From contig NZ_CP034447.1 of NCBI RefSeq assembly GCF_003952485.1, forward strand, positions 4,850,501 to 4,914,500: a stretch of 64,000 bases of DNA, read 5' to 3'. The notes under the pieces were generated by a model that was given only the letters and a program-made list of their open reading frames with translations, ran no database searches and was not told the origin of the DNA. The DNA is from Mesorhizobium sp. M1E.F.Ca.ET.045.02.1.1 (lineage in GTDB: Bacteria > Pseudomonadota > Alphaproteobacteria > Rhizobiales > Rhizobiaceae). The position numbers were made by a program, and so were the translations under genes. Positions 56,042 to 64,000 of this stretch are shown here, one piece after another; within the stretch, counting starts at the first letter, position 1; every line of letters begins with the position of its first letter.

Positions 56042-56278
56042 CACTACCTTCTGCTGGTGTGGATGTGAGTCTTTCCTCCGCAGTAATGGCAAGCGTCGCT
56101 TGCGGCAAGTCTCAGCCGCTTCAGCCCTGCACCCGCGGATGGAATCCTGACGCTTTTCCAACGTTCGGTTTCCGTTTCGTCAATGATATTGGCGTAGAGT
56201 GAAAAAGGGTTGGGTGCGATCCGGAAGGGACGCATAACGACGGTCTTCGGCTCCGGAGGCAGTCGGGACGGGAAATTG

Positions 56279-56650
56279 ATGGCTAAGAAGGTCATGATCG
56301 TCGAGGACAATGAGCTCAACATGAAGCTCTTTCGGGACCTCATCGAAGCCAGCGGTTACGAGACAGTTCGCACGCGCAACGGCCTGGAAGCACTGGACCT
56401 GGCGCGCCAGCACCGGCCGGACCTGATCCTGATGGACATCCAACTGCCCGAGGTTTCAGGCCTGGAAGTGACCAAATGGCTGAAGGAAGACGACGAATTG
56501 CATTCGATCCCGGTCATCGCCGTCACCGCCTTCGCGATGAAGGGCGATGAGGAGCGCATCCGCCAGGGCGGTTGCGAGGCCTATATTTCCAAGCCGATCT
56601 CGGTGCCACGCTTCATCGAGACGATCAAATCCTATCTGGGCGATGCCTGA
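56279..56650 (+). CDS. divK: Single-domain response regulator DivK
   Basis: 123 residues, one receiver domain. Acidic pocket in [10 protein letters not shown], phosphoacceptor Asp53 (LILMDIQLP), Thr in AVTAFAM and Lys in YISKPISV. DivK in alphaproteobacteria acts in the DivJ-PleC-DivL-CckA relay that controls CtrA and cell division. ATG 56279 has GGGA upstream. Immediately upstream of pleD with which it is known to be linked; divergent from DUF3572. Confidence 0.95.
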   Translation: MAKKVMIVEDNELNMKLFRDLIEASGYETVRTRNGLEALDLARQHRPDLILMDIQLPEVSGLEVTKWLKEDDELHSIPVIAVTAFAMKGDEERIRQGGCEAYISKPISVPRFIETIKSYLGDA

Positions 56651-56671
56651 TGCCGAGCCGGAGCCTCTGAG

Positions 56672-58045
56672 ATGACCGCGCGGATCCTCGTCGTCGATGA
56701 CATCCCCGCCAATGTGCGGCTGCTGGAGGTCCGGCTGCTCGCCGAATATTTCGAGGTGATGACAGCCGGCAACGGCCCCGACGCGATCGAGACCTGCGAG
56801 AACGGCAAGGTCGACGTGGTGCTGCTCGACGTGATGATGCCGGGCATGGACGGGTTCGAGGTCTGCAAGCGGCTGAAGAGCGACCCGGCGACCTCGCATA
56901 TTCCGGTCGTCATGATCACCGCGCTCGACCAGGTGTCGGACCGCGTGCGCGGCCTCGAGGCCGGCGCCGACGATTTCCTCACCAAGCCGGTCAATGATCT
57001 GCAACTGATGACCCGGGTGAAGAGCCTGGTCCGGCTGAAGTCGCTGACCGACGAGTTGCGGCTGCGCGCCTCGACCACGCGCAATATCGGCATCGAGGAG
57101 CTTTTGAGCCGCAACTTCGCGACCGAAGACACCAAGCCCAAGGTGCTTCTGATCGATGAGCGCAAGTCGTCGATCGAGCGCATTCAGAAGATGCTGCGCG
57201 GCAGCGCCGAACTCGACGTCGCTACCGATCCGAATGCCGGCTTCTTCCAGGCCGCCGAGGCATCCTATGAATGCGTGCTGATCTCGACGGCCTTCGCCGA
57301 TTTCGATGCGCTCAGGCTCTGCTCGCAACTGCGCTCGCTCGACCGCACCCGCTTCCTGCCGATCATGCTCCTGGCCGATGAGGGCGAGGAGAGACGCATC
57401 ATCCGCGGCCTCGAACTCGGCATCAACGACTATCTGACGCGGCCGATCGATCAGCACGAACTGACGGCGCGCCTGCGCACGCAGGTGCGGCGCAAGCGCT
57501 ACAACGATCAGTTGCGCGCCAGCGTCACCCAGACCATCGAGATGGCAGTGACCGACGGATTGACCGGACTGCATAACCGCCGCTATCTCGACAGCCATCT
57601 CGAGACGCTGTTCGACCGCGCCGTGGCGCGCCGCCGGCCGCTGTCGGTGATGATCACCGATCTCGACCGCTTCAAGTCCATCAACGACGCCCATGGCCAT
57701 GACGGGGGCGACGACGTGCTGCGCGAGTTCGCCAGGCGGCTGCGCAAGAACGTGCGCGGCATCGACCTTGCCTGCCGGTTTGGCGGCGAGGAGTTCGTCG
57801 TGGTCATGCCGGACACCGAAGGCGCCGTTGCCGAGAAGGTGGCCGAACGCATCCGCGCCGAGATCGCGCAGGTGCCGTTCGCGATCGGGGCGGATGGCAA
57901 GACCATCGAAGTGACGGTCAGCGTCGGCGTGTCGTCGGTGCTGAAGGGAGCCGATACGGTCGCGTCACTGATGAAGCGCGCCGACCTTGCCCTCTACGAG
58001 GCCAAGAGCGGCGGCCGCAACCGGGTTGTCGCCAAGGCTGCCTGA
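56672..58045 (+). CDS. pleD: Response regulator diguanylate cyclase PleD
   Basis: 457 residues. Two receiver domains (phosphoacceptor Asp53 in VVLLDVMMPGMDGF; the second, ~150-270, lacks a full acidic pocket) followed by a GGDEF domain with active site GGEEF at 371-375. The allosteric I-site RGID lies nine residues before it, so product inhibition is retained, in contrast with the other cyclase of this window. PleD makes c-di-GMP during cell-pole differentiation and works with DivK. It follows divK after 21 bases. Confidence 0.95.
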   Translation: MTARILVVDDIPANVRLLEVRLLAEYFEVMTAGNGPDAIETCENGKVDVVLLDVMMPGMDGFEVCKRLKSDPATSHIPVVMITALDQVSDRVRGLEAGADDFLTKPVNDLQLMTRVKSLVRLKSLTDELRLRASTTRNIGIEELLSRNFATEDTKPKVLLIDERKSSIERIQKMLRGSAELDVATDPNAGFFQAAEASYECVLISTAFADFDALRLCSQLRSLDRTRFLPIMLLADEGEERRIIRGLELGINDYLTRPIDQHELTARLRTQVRRKRYNDQLRASVTQTIEMAVTDGLTGLHNRRYLDSHLETLFDRAVARRRPLSVMITDLDRFKSINDAHGHDGGDDVLREFARRLRKNVRGIDLACRFGGEEFVVVMPDTEGAVAEKVAERIRAEIAQVPFAIGADGKTIEVTVSVGVSSVLKGADTVASLMKRADLALYEAKSGGRNRVVAKAA

Positions 58046-58146
58046 AGCGCGTCACGCTGAAACGGATTTAGGCGATTTCTCAAACCGCCGCGCACTTTTG
58101 AGCAGCATGCGTTGTAGCAGCCGTCAATACCCGGCCATCCGACAGG

Positions 58147-58356
58147 TTACGAATTTACCTTAATCCAAGCGATTCGCGAGCCGTGGTTAAGAAATGGTTG
58201 ATTTTCATACGTTCTTGAGCAAATCTGCTTCGCATAGACCGAAGACGAAGCCGGCACGAGGGTAGACTGCCCGGCTCGATCCGAAAAATACCCCATGATG
58301 CTCAGGTCCGCCGCATCTCCTGGGTCCGTGGGGTCGGCCGGCCGGCGCTGGCACAT
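58147..58356 (-). CDS. Small ORF with strong ribosome-binding site, function unknown
   Basis: 69 residues, MCQRRPADPTDPGDAADLSI... ending WIKVNS. A near-perfect AGGAGG lies five bases before the ATG, the main evidence. The composition is mixed with no signal peptide or membrane helix; a C-terminal NHGSRIAWIKVNS has no recognisable family. It stands between pleD and rpmG and may be spurious. Confidence 0.35.
   Translation of the reverse strand: MCQRRPADPTDPGDAADLSIMGYFSDRAGQSTLVPASSSVYAKQICSRTYENQPFLNHGSRIAWIKVNS
58187..58201. promoter_or_regulatory. CtrA-like box
   Basis: TTAAGAAATGGTTGA reads TCAACCATTTCTTAA on the other strand, one mismatch from the CtrA consensus TTAACCAT-N3-TTAA (TTAA-N7-TTAA). 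It lies near pleD, a gene of the CtrA network, but within the small ORF and not in front of a clear gene, so chance is possible. Confidence 0.35.
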
Positions 58357-58477
58357 AGTGGCCTCCTCGTACCGCTGCCAACCGCCGACCGGCCCCCTTT
58401 TTTCCAAGACATGATGTCAAGGCCCGCTGCAGACAGCGGTGCTCGTTCCTGCTTGCGGATCCGTCCGCCGAAAACAA

Positions 58478-58503
58478 AAACGCCGCCCGAGGGGGCGGCG
58501 TTT
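58478..58503 (-). terminator. Intrinsic terminator of rpmG
   Basis: An 11-bp GC-rich stem, AAACGCCGCCC (58478-58488) with GGGCGGCGTTT (58493-58503) around GAGG, followed on the minus strand by TTTTTGTTTT. It begins 21 bases after the rpmG stop. Confidence 0.88.
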
Positions 58504-58524
58504 CGGCATTTCGGGATAACCAGA

Positions 58525-58692
58525 TTACTTAATCTTGGTTTCCTTGAATTCGACGTGCTTCTTGGCGACCGGGTCGTACTTGCGGAACGACAGCTTGTCC
58601 GTCTTGGTGCGGCTGTTCTTGCTGGTCACGTAGAAGAAACCGGTGTCGGCGGTCGACAGAAGCTTGATCTTGATGTTTGCGGCTTTGGCCAT
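58525..58692 (-). CDS. rpmG: 50S ribosomal protein L33
   Basis: 55 residues, the normal length: [55 protein letters not shown]. It lacks the four zinc-binding cysteines, so it is the C-minus (zinc-free) form usual in this group. ATG 58692. Followed by a strong intrinsic terminator. Confidence 0.97.
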   Translation of the reverse strand: MAKAANIKIKLLSTADTGFFYVTSKNSRTKTDKLSFRKYDPVAKKHVEFKETKIK

Positions 58693-58878
58693 GATGTTCG
58701 TCCGTTAATGTTCGTGGAGTTTTGGCCGCTGGAGCACGGGGAAAACACCCGGACGCGGGAAACTTGGCGCGACACATAAAGAACGCGCCCGGAAAGTCAA
58801 GCCCGAGCGGGCTTCGCGAGGCCCAATGCGCCTGCCGCCGGTAACGGCGAATGGGGCCGGCGGCAGGCTGGCGGTGCT

Positions 58879-59337
58879 TCAGGCGCTCTCCCGGACCGGC
58901 GAGGCAGACTGTTTCCAATCCCCCGTCGTGTTCCACCAGCGGTTGGGATTGGCGCGATCGTCGAGCCCTTTCGAACGGCTGGCAAGCAGGGGCTGCAGGC
59001 GGATCACCGGTTCCTCATAGCTGTGCGCCTGGTAGATGGCCTCGACGACACGAGCGGCAAGCGCCTGGTCATCGGGCAGTTCGAACGACACCTCGACGGT
59101 GCCCGGCCGCCGGCGCAACTCGATTTCGGCGCTCGCGGCAGCCCCTTCGAGCGTCCGGTAGCGCTCGATGCCTTGCGCCGACTGATAGGCATTGCCGTCA
59201 TATTTGCCCATGCGCAGCGGCGTGATCGCCACGACCGCCTCCATGATGCGTTCGACATCGGCCGCCGGCGCCTGGAAAGTGACGAGCAGAAGCAGTTCCA
59301 TCCTGAGGGATTTGGTCTCAAAGCCGCTGTCAATCAT
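58879..59337 (-). CDS. YqfO/NIF3-insert-like (RtxA-annotated) protein
   Basis: 152 residues. Its core resembles the YqfO/CutA-like ferredoxin-fold domain inserted in NIF3 proteins: LVTFQAPAADVERIMEAVVAITPLRMGKYDGNAYQSAQGIERYR (pieces) and ARVVEAIYQAHSYEEPVIRL, the HxYEEP being typical. Stand-alone members are often labelled structural toxin protein RtxA, which is misleading. Metal or nucleotide sensing is a guess. ATG 59337 has AAGGAGA seven bases upstream. A C-terminal ~30-residue tail is not conserved in pattern. Confidence 0.75.
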   Translation of the reverse strand: MIDSGFETKSLRMELLLLVTFQAPAADVERIMEAVVAITPLRMGKYDGNAYQSAQGIERYRTLEGAAASAEIELRRRPGTVEVSFELPDDQALAARVVEAIYQAHSYEEPVIRLQPLLASRSKGLDDRANPNRWWNTTGDWKQSASPVRESA

Positions 59338-59437
59338 CTGATCTCTCCTTGCTCTTCGTCCGTTCGAGCGAGGGTATAGCAGGGGTGCTGCTGACACGGT
59401 GATGTCAGGATTGCCCGCGCCTTGGCGACATTTCCGG

Positions 59438-60613
59438 CTAGAGAATCTTCCGCACCAGCCTGACGCAGACCAGGAGCATGTAGGCGGCAAAGAACACCGC
59501 GAGCGACCAGCCGAAGCCCGAAGGGCCGAAGGCGTCCATGCCGATGCCGATCGCTTGCGGGCCGATCACCATGCCGACGCCATAGCAGAGCACGAAGGCG
59601 GCATTGGCGGAGGCGAGCTCATGACCGGATAGCTGCGAGCCGAGATGGGCAAGCCCGATCGTGTACATGGCGGCGACCACGCCGCCCCAGACGAACAGCA
59701 GCGCCGCCATCAGGTGCCAGTTCTGGGCGAAGAGCGGCATGAAGGCGGTGCCGGCGAGCCCGACCGTGGCGCAGGCCAGAAGCAAGTGGCGGCGGTCGGA
59801 GACGCGGTCGCTGATCATGCCGATCGGAATCTGCAAGAGCACGTTGCCGAGGCCGATCATGGTGAGCAACAGCGCCGCGTCGGCCTCCGAATAGCCGATA
59901 CGGCTGCCATAAACCGGGAACAGCGAGAAGCCGCCGGTCTCGACGGCGCCGAACACCAGCACGGCGAAGGTCGCGGTCGGCACCATCCAGACATAGCGCA
60001 GGAAGTGGCTGGTTTCGCCGTCGGCGACGATCGCCGGGCTCTCGTTGCGGGCCGCAAGCACCGGAATGGCGGCGAGCGTCACCAGCCCGATGGTGACGCC
60101 GAAAGGCAGGAAGCCGCTCGAGCCCAGATGGGCGAACAGCCAGGGACCGGCGGCGAAGCCGAGCGACAGCACCGTGGCGTAGATGCCGAGCACCAGGCCG
60201 CGGCGATGCGGCGGCGCGGAGGTGCTGATCCAGAATTCCGAAAGGATGAACAGCACCGTCAGCGAGATATGCAGCGCGACACGGAGCGGAAACCACATCC
60301 AGAAGTCCGGCGCGAAATGGAAGCCGACAAAGGCAAGCGCGCCGGCGGCAATCATCAAAAGTATCGTCCATGCGACGCCGAGCCGCACGGCAAGGGGCGT
60401 GGCGAGCGGGGCGCCGGCGATGGAGGCGAGGCCGGCGACCGCAGTGTTGAGGCCGATCATCGAGGCCGAGTGACCGCGCGTCTCCAGGATGACGCTGAGC
60501 AGCGGCATGCCGAGGCCGATGGCGATGCCGACCACGCTGATCGAGGAGATTGCCGCGATCATCGGCAGCCAGTGTACGCGTTCGTCGCCCTGTTGCTGGG
60601 TATCGACCGTCAT
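59438..60613 (-). CDS. MFS transporter (YcaD-like)
   Basis: 391 residues with 12 membrane helices. MFS features include the loop 2-3 charge pattern around LAVRLGVAWTILL and the domain 2 counterpart GMISDRVSDRRHLLLACA, with LSGHELASANAAFVLCYGVGMVIGP in the last helices. Substrate unknown; YcaD-type carriers are exporters or importers of small molecules. It lies 20 bases after the NUDIX gene on the same strand, so probably co-transcribed with the NUDIX-DUF983-rnr unit upstream or part of it. Confidence 0.87.
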   Translation of the reverse strand: MTVDTQQQGDERVHWLPMIAAISSISVVGIAIGLGMPLLSVILETRGHSASMIGLNTAVAGLASIAGAPLATPLAVRLGVAWTILLMIAAGALAFVGFHFAPDFWMWFPLRVALHISLTVLFILSEFWISTSAPPHRRGLVLGIYATVLSLGFAAGPWLFAHLGSSGFLPFGVTIGLVTLAAIPVLAARNESPAIVADGETSHFLRYVWMVPTATFAVLVFGAVETGGFSLFPVYGSRIGYSEADAALLLTMIGLGNVLLQIPIGMISDRVSDRRHLLLACATVGLAGTAFMPLFAQNWHLMAALLFVWGGVVAAMYTIGLAHLGSQLSGHELASANAAFVLCYGVGMVIGPQAIGIGMDAFGPSGFGWSLAVFFAAYMLLVCVRLVRKIL

Positions 60614-60633
60614 GGGATATGGATGCTCTGCTT

Positions 60634-61374
60634 CTAAAGGACTTCGCGGACGAAGCGGTTTCGGACGAGCCGGAAGAACGGCACGGCACCGCCCGGACGC
60701 AGCAAGGGATCGTGGGCGAGCCGCTTTTCCAGTTCTTCCAGGATCGTACGGGTAATGTCGGGAATGTCGGCCTTGCGGGCCTCGGCAAGCGGCAGCCAGA
60801 CGAGTTCTTCCAACTCGTTGGTCGGACCGCCCTCCGGCAATTCCACGGCGACGTCATCGCGCCAGGCGCTGAAGAAGCGCGTGTCGAAGCGGCGCACGCG
60901 GTTGGGTGGGGTGATGGCGCGGGCGATGAAGCGCAGGACGTCAAGCGATGGCGTCACGCCGTGTTCGACGAAACCCTGCCAGTCGCGCTTGGCGGTCGCG
61001 AACGGGCCCTTGCGGCCGATCAGCAGGCCGGCTTCCTCGTAAGTCTCGCGGATTGCCGACAAGGCGATGGCGCGCGCCCGCGCAGCGCTCGCGCGTCCCG
61101 GACCGCTGGCAAGCCTCGCCTCTTCCTTGGCGTGCAGCGGGGCGGCCACCGGAATGCGGCTGTCGGCAGGGTCTGTGCGGCCGCCGGGGAAGACGAACTT
61201 CCCGGGCATGAAGGCGTGCCGGGCATGGCGCCGGCCCATCAGCACCAGAACGTCGCCGCCGCTCCGATTGAGCAGGATCAAGGTTGCGGCATCGCGCGGA
61301 CGAAGCGGCCGGCCGCCGTGCACGGCCAAGCCTTTATCGAGTTTATCGACATCCGCCTTGGTCATTCCTTCCAT
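60634..61374 (-). CDS. NUDIX hydrolase
   Basis: 246 residues. The Nudix box is in the region ARARAIALSAIRETYEEAGLLIG: the RETYEEAG core is intact, while the leading Gly of the canonical box is not obvious. N-terminal VLVLMGRRHARHAFMPGKFVFPGGR is the usual lead-in. Such proteins hydrolyse nucleoside diphosphate derivatives, CoA or NAD(H); the specificity is unclear. ATG 61374 with AGG upstream; a second ATG at 61365. Found downstream of DUF983 and rnr, upstream of the MFS gene, the common rhizobial order. Confidence 0.87.
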   Translation of the reverse strand: MEGMTKADVDKLDKGLAVHGGRPLRPRDAATLILLNRSGGDVLVLMGRRHARHAFMPGKFVFPGGRTDPADSRIPVAAPLHAKEEARLASGPGRASAARARAIALSAIRETYEEAGLLIGRKGPFATAKRDWQGFVEHGVTPSLDVLRFIARAITPPNRVRRFDTRFFSAWRDDVAVELPEGGPTNELEELVWLPLAEARKADIPDITRTILEELEKRLAHDPLLRPGGAVPFFRLVRNRFVREVL

Positions 61375-61470
61375 GCGCCCGACCTAGCGGAAACTTCTCG
61401 AATGCGAAAGTGGCTTGCGGGTTCGGATCTTTGCACCAGCCCCGGACGAAAAGTCGCTGCTGTGGCAACC

Positions 61471-61520
61471 CCTGGAAAAGAGCTCAGCGGTTTTCCGTCG
61501 GGAATTGCGTAGAAACAAAC
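61471..61520. repeat. Partial palindromic intergenic repeat, copy of the 49.7-kb element
   Basis: CTGGAAAAG...CAGCGGTTTTCCGTCGGGAATTGCGT followed by a TAGAAACAAAC tail (in pieces) matches the element at 49729-49785 (GGAAAA, AGCGGTTTTCCGTC, GGAATTGCGTA, AAACAAA). The left arm with CGCAATTCC is missing here, so this is a truncated copy. It sits between NUDIX and DUF983. Confidence 0.7.
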
Positions 61521-61534
61521 TTGCCGCTCCAAGC

Positions 61535-61984
61535 CTAGGAGTGCGGCTCAAGCTCGTCCTTCTCACCGCTGAAGCCGTGCATATAGAGTGCCCATTGCAG
61601 ACCGATGACGGCGCCCTTGACCGGCTGCAGCAGCGCGACGGCCAGACCAAAGGTCAGCGGCACCCAGATCAGCGCGTGCTGCCACAGCGTGAGCGTCGAG
61701 GTCGCCTCCACACCCATGAAGGCGCCAACCACGATGTGGCCGACGATGACGATCACCAGATAGGCAGGAAGGTCGTCGGCGCGATGGTGATGGAGCTCCT
61801 CGCCGCAGACGCTGCATTTGTCGACGGACTTGGTGAAGGCATAGAACAGCTTGCCTTCGCCGCAATGCGGGCAGCGGCCGAGCAGACCGCGCTTGATTGC
61901 CGTCCACAGCGGACGCGCGACGCGGCCTGAATGATGCTCACCGCCGAAAACCTGCTCTTCCACACCAAGTCCCTTCGGCATCAT
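61535..61984 (-). CDS. DUF983 family protein
   Basis: 149 residues. An N-terminal double CxxC zinc-binding module (RCPHCGEGKLFYAFTKSVDKCSVCGEEL, in pieces) precedes two membrane helices (AYLVIVIVGHIVVGAFM; WVPLTFGLAVALLQPV). DUF983 function is unknown; some members lie near cytochrome oxidase genes, here near rnr. ATG 61984 overlaps the rnr stop by four bases (ATGA), with AGGAGAAG just upstream, so it is translationally coupled to rnr. Confidence 0.9.
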   Translation of the reverse strand: MMPKGLGVEEQVFGGEHHSGRVARPLWTAIKRGLLGRCPHCGEGKLFYAFTKSVDKCSVCGEELHHHRADDLPAYLVIVIVGHIVVGAFMGVEATSTLTLWQHALIWVPLTFGLAVALLQPVKGAVIGLQWALYMHGFSGEKDELEPHS

Positions 61985-64000
61985 CTTCTCCTGCCGCGCG
62001 GCCCGAAGCGCGATTGTGACGCGCGGGCGCGGCCCTTGGCTTTGTGAAACGACCGTCGCGAGCCTGGCAGCGGCTTCGGGTCGGTCAGCATCTCGAAACG
62101 CATGGCGCCGGCCATCGGCGCGACTTCGAGCAGCCGAACCTCGACGCGGTCGGCAAGCTGGTAGCCCTTGCCGGTGCGTTCTCCGAACAGCGATCGAGCG
62201 GTTTCGTCGTAGATATAGTAGTCGCCGTCCAAACTTGACACCGGGATGAAACCATCCGCGCCGTACTGCGGCAATTGGACAAAGAGTCCCGCCTTGGTGA
62301 CGCCGGAGATACGCGCGTCGAAGGTGTCGTTGATGCGCTCGGCGAGGTAGGCGGCGATCAGTCGGTCCACGGTATCGCGCTCGGCAGCCATGGCGCGGCG
62401 TTCCGTGGCCGAGATCAGCGCGGCCACCTCTTCCAGCCGGTCGGCTTCGGGCTGCGTCAGGCCACCAGGTCCAAGGCCAAGCGCTGCGATCAGGCCGCGA
62501 TGCACGATCAGATCGGCATAGCGGCGGATCGGCGAGGTGAAGTGGGCGTATCGTTTCAGGTTGAGGCCGAAATGGCCGATATTCTTCGGCGAGTATTCGG
62601 CCTGGCTCTGCGAGCGCAGCACCACCTCGTTGACCAGCGCCTCGTTGTCGGCGCCACGCACGCGCTCCAGAATGCCGTTGAACTGGCTTGGCCGCATCTG
62701 TGCGCCCCGCGCCAGCGACAGGCTAAGCGTCGCCAGGAATTCGCGCAGCGATTCCTGCTTGGCAAGCGAAGGCGCGTCGTGAATGCGGTAGACGAGAGAC
62801 TCTTTCTTGCCTTCCAGCGTCTCGGCGGCCGCGACATTGGCCTGGATCATGAACTCCTCGATCAGCTTGTGGGCATCGAGGCGCTCCGGGACGATGACCC
62901 GGTCGACGGTGCCGTCTGGCTTGAGCAGGATCTTGCGTTCCGGCAGCTCGAGCTCCAGCGGCTGGCGCGCGTCGCGGCCGCGCTTCAGCACGGCATAGGC
63001 ATCCCACAGGGGCTTCAGAACGTTGTCGAGGATCGGCCGTGTCTTCTTGTCGGGCGCGCCGTCGATCGCTGCTTGCGCCTGCGGGTAGGCAAGCTTGGCC
63101 GCCGACTTCATCATGATGCGGTGGAAGGAGTGCCTAAGCTTGCGGCCTTCCGCCGAGAAGGTCATACGAACGGCAATCGCGGGGCGATCCTCGCCTTCGC
63201 GCAGCGAGCAGAGATCGTTGGAGATGCGCTCGGGCAGCATCGGCACGACGCGGTCCGGAAAATAGACCGAGTTGCCGCGCTTCAGCGCCTCGCGGTCGAG
63301 CGGCGTGCCGTAGCGGACATAGGCGGCGACATCGGCGATCGCCACCGTGACGATGACGCCGCCGGGATTCTTCTCGTCGGTGTCGGGTGTGGCGAAGACG
63401 GCGTCGTCATGGTCCTTGGCGTCGGCCGGATCGATGGTGACCAGCGGCAGGTCGCGCCAATCCTCGCGGCCGGCAAGCGTCGCCGGCTTGGCGGCCTCGG
63501 CTTCGGCGATGACGTCGGCCGGAAAGACATGCGGAATGTCATGGGCGTGGATGGCGATCATCGAGACCGCCTTCTCGCTGGTCAGCGACCCAAGGACGGC
63601 CAGCACCTTGGCGCGCGGCAGGCCATAGCGGGATGCCCGCGCGGGCTCGACCTCGACCAGATCGCCGTTTTTGGCGCCGTTCTGGAATTCCTTGTCGACG
63701 ATCAGTTCTGGCTGCCGCCGCTCCACCGGCTCGATGCGGAAGCTGCCGTCCTTCAGCACGCGGAAAATGCCGAGCACTGCTTCGCTGCGCTTCTCGAAGA
63801 TCTTCATCACCCGCCCGGTATAGGCAGGGCCGGTAGGATCCTCGGTCGGGAAGGTCTTGGCGAGCACGCGGTCGCCGATGCCGGGAACCGGGCCAGTGGC
63901 GCCGCGCGAAATGCGAATGGCGATGACAGGGGGCGAGCCGGGGCCGGTAAATTCGCTCGGATTGGCCAGAAGCACGCCGTCGGCATCGCGGCCGACAATG
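61981..64000 (-). CDS. rnr: Ribonuclease R (5' end beyond the window)
   Basis: The frame is open to base 64000 (about 672 residues visible), so the N-terminal part lies beyond the window. RNase R is a processive 3'-5' exoribonuclease for structured RNA. Visible domains: cold-shock region (VIAIRISRGATGPVPGIGDRVLAKTFP), a long RNB domain with the metal-binding ATIDPADAKDHDDAVFA-like block (TIDPADAKDHDDAVFATPD), AAYVRYGTPLDREALKRGNSVYFPDRVVPMLP in pieces, and FTSPIRRYADLIVHR, then an S1 domain (FDARISGVTKAGLFVQLPQYGADGF) and a basic tail. Stop overlaps DUF983. Confidence 0.95.
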   Translation of the reverse strand, partial: IVGRDADGVLLANPSEFTGPGSPPVIAIRISRGATGPVPGIGDRVLAKTFPTEDPTGPAYTGRVMKIFEKRSEAVLGIFRVLKDGSFRIEPVERRQPELIVDKEFQNGAKNGDLVEVEPARASRYGLPRAKVLAVLGSLTSEKAVSMIAIHAHDIPHVFPADVIAEAEAAKPATLAGREDWRDLPLVTIDPADAKDHDDAVFATPDTDEKNPGGVIVTVAIADVAAYVRYGTPLDREALKRGNSVYFPDRVVPMLPERISNDLCSLREGEDRPAIAVRMTFSAEGRKLRHSFHRIMMKSAAKLAYPQAQAAIDGAPDKKTRPILDNVLKPLWDAYAVLKRGRDARQPLELELPERKILLKPDGTVDRVIVPERLDAHKLIEEFMIQANVAAAETLEGKKESLVYRIHDAPSLAKQESLREFLATLSLSLARGAQMRPSQFNGILERVRGADNEALVNEVVLRSQSQAEYSPKNIGHFGLNLKRYAHFTSPIRRYADLIVHRGLIAALGLGPGGLTQPEADRLEEVAALISATERRAMAAERDTVDRLIAAYLAERINDTFDARISGVTKAGLFVQLPQYGADGFIPVSSLDGDYYIYDETARSLFGERTGKGYQLADRVEVRLLEVAPMAGAMRFEMLTDPKPLPGSRRSFHKAKGRARASQSRFGPRGRRR

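Larger units (their letters stand above)
58046..58477. other. Intergenic region between pleD and rpmG
   Basis: Just after pleD (58047-58115) lies a repetitive-looking segment starting AAGCGCGTCACGCTGAAACG, similar in opening to the repeat at 10646. The rest holds one plausible small ORF on the minus strand (58147-58356), a CtrA-like box at 58187-58201 and, at the right, the rpmG terminator. No other gene is evident. Confidence 0.5.

Overview
The window looks like a stretch of core chromosome from a Mesorhizobium-type bacterium (Alphaproteobacteria, Hyphomicrobiales). This rests on the high GC, the divK-pleD pair, alphaproteobacterial LexA boxes (GTTC-N7-GTTC), a Tad/Cpa pilus cluster of rhizobial layout, the rnr-DUF983-NUDIX order near rpmG, and copies of palindromic intergenic repeats of the kind common in this group. 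I see no tRNA or rRNA gene, no insertion sequence, no prophage, no CRISPR array and no obvious defence island. Both edges cut a gene: recJ at the left and rnr at the right.

Layout. 1-5.2 kb: recJ end, a patatin-like phospholipase, hisI, folE, a Fe-S scaffold-like protein lacking one ligand cysteine, a LysR regulator with a palindrome at its own start, and a small ORF. 5.2-16 kb: yidD, a class D beta-lactamase, a methyltransferase, thrS, an acyltransferase, a secreted three-repeat protein, a nitroreductase/flavin reductase pair, a TetR regulator with a double operator facing a membrane methyltransferase, and a MaoC/CoA-lyase pair. 16-21.4 kb: a DUF2336 protein, a FUSC membrane protein and parE, which has a LexA box upstream. 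21.6-29.5 kb: cpaB-cpaC-lipoprotein-cpaE-cpaF-tadB-tadC-tadD, the secretion machine of a Flp/Tad pilus without pilin or prepilin peptidase. 29.9-31.1 kb: a membrane diguanylate cyclase.

31-35.6 kb: gcvT-gcvH-gcvP, transcribed leftward behind a tandem glycine riboswitch, giving a glycine-controlled glycine cleavage system. 35.9-41.8 kb: an internally duplicated protein of unknown function, an amino-acid-type binding protein, a DUF3011 protein, a GNAT gene broken by one amber codon, a Tat-exported molybdopterin oxidoreductase with its cytochrome b, DUF1345 and DUF188 proteins. 41.8-43.8 kb: frmA and gfa (glutathione-dependent formaldehyde oxidation), with an unusual continuous frame between them. 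44-49.7 kb: pccA (biotin carboxylase subunit) and dnaE.

49.8-58 kb: an EamA transporter, secreted proteins, an SOS-controlled dinB with an N-terminal zinc-finger-like segment, a GNAT protein, a HAD/DUF3572 pair, and the cell-cycle pair divK-pleD. 58-64 kb: rpmG with its terminator, a YqfO-like protein, an MFS transporter, a NUDIX hydrolase, DUF983 and rnr. I found no convincing new multi-gene system. The observations most worth a second look are the duplicated protein at 35.9 kb, the frmA-gfa in-frame ORF, the amber-interrupted GNAT gene, the Fe-S scaffold variant, and several precise operator or leader structures.
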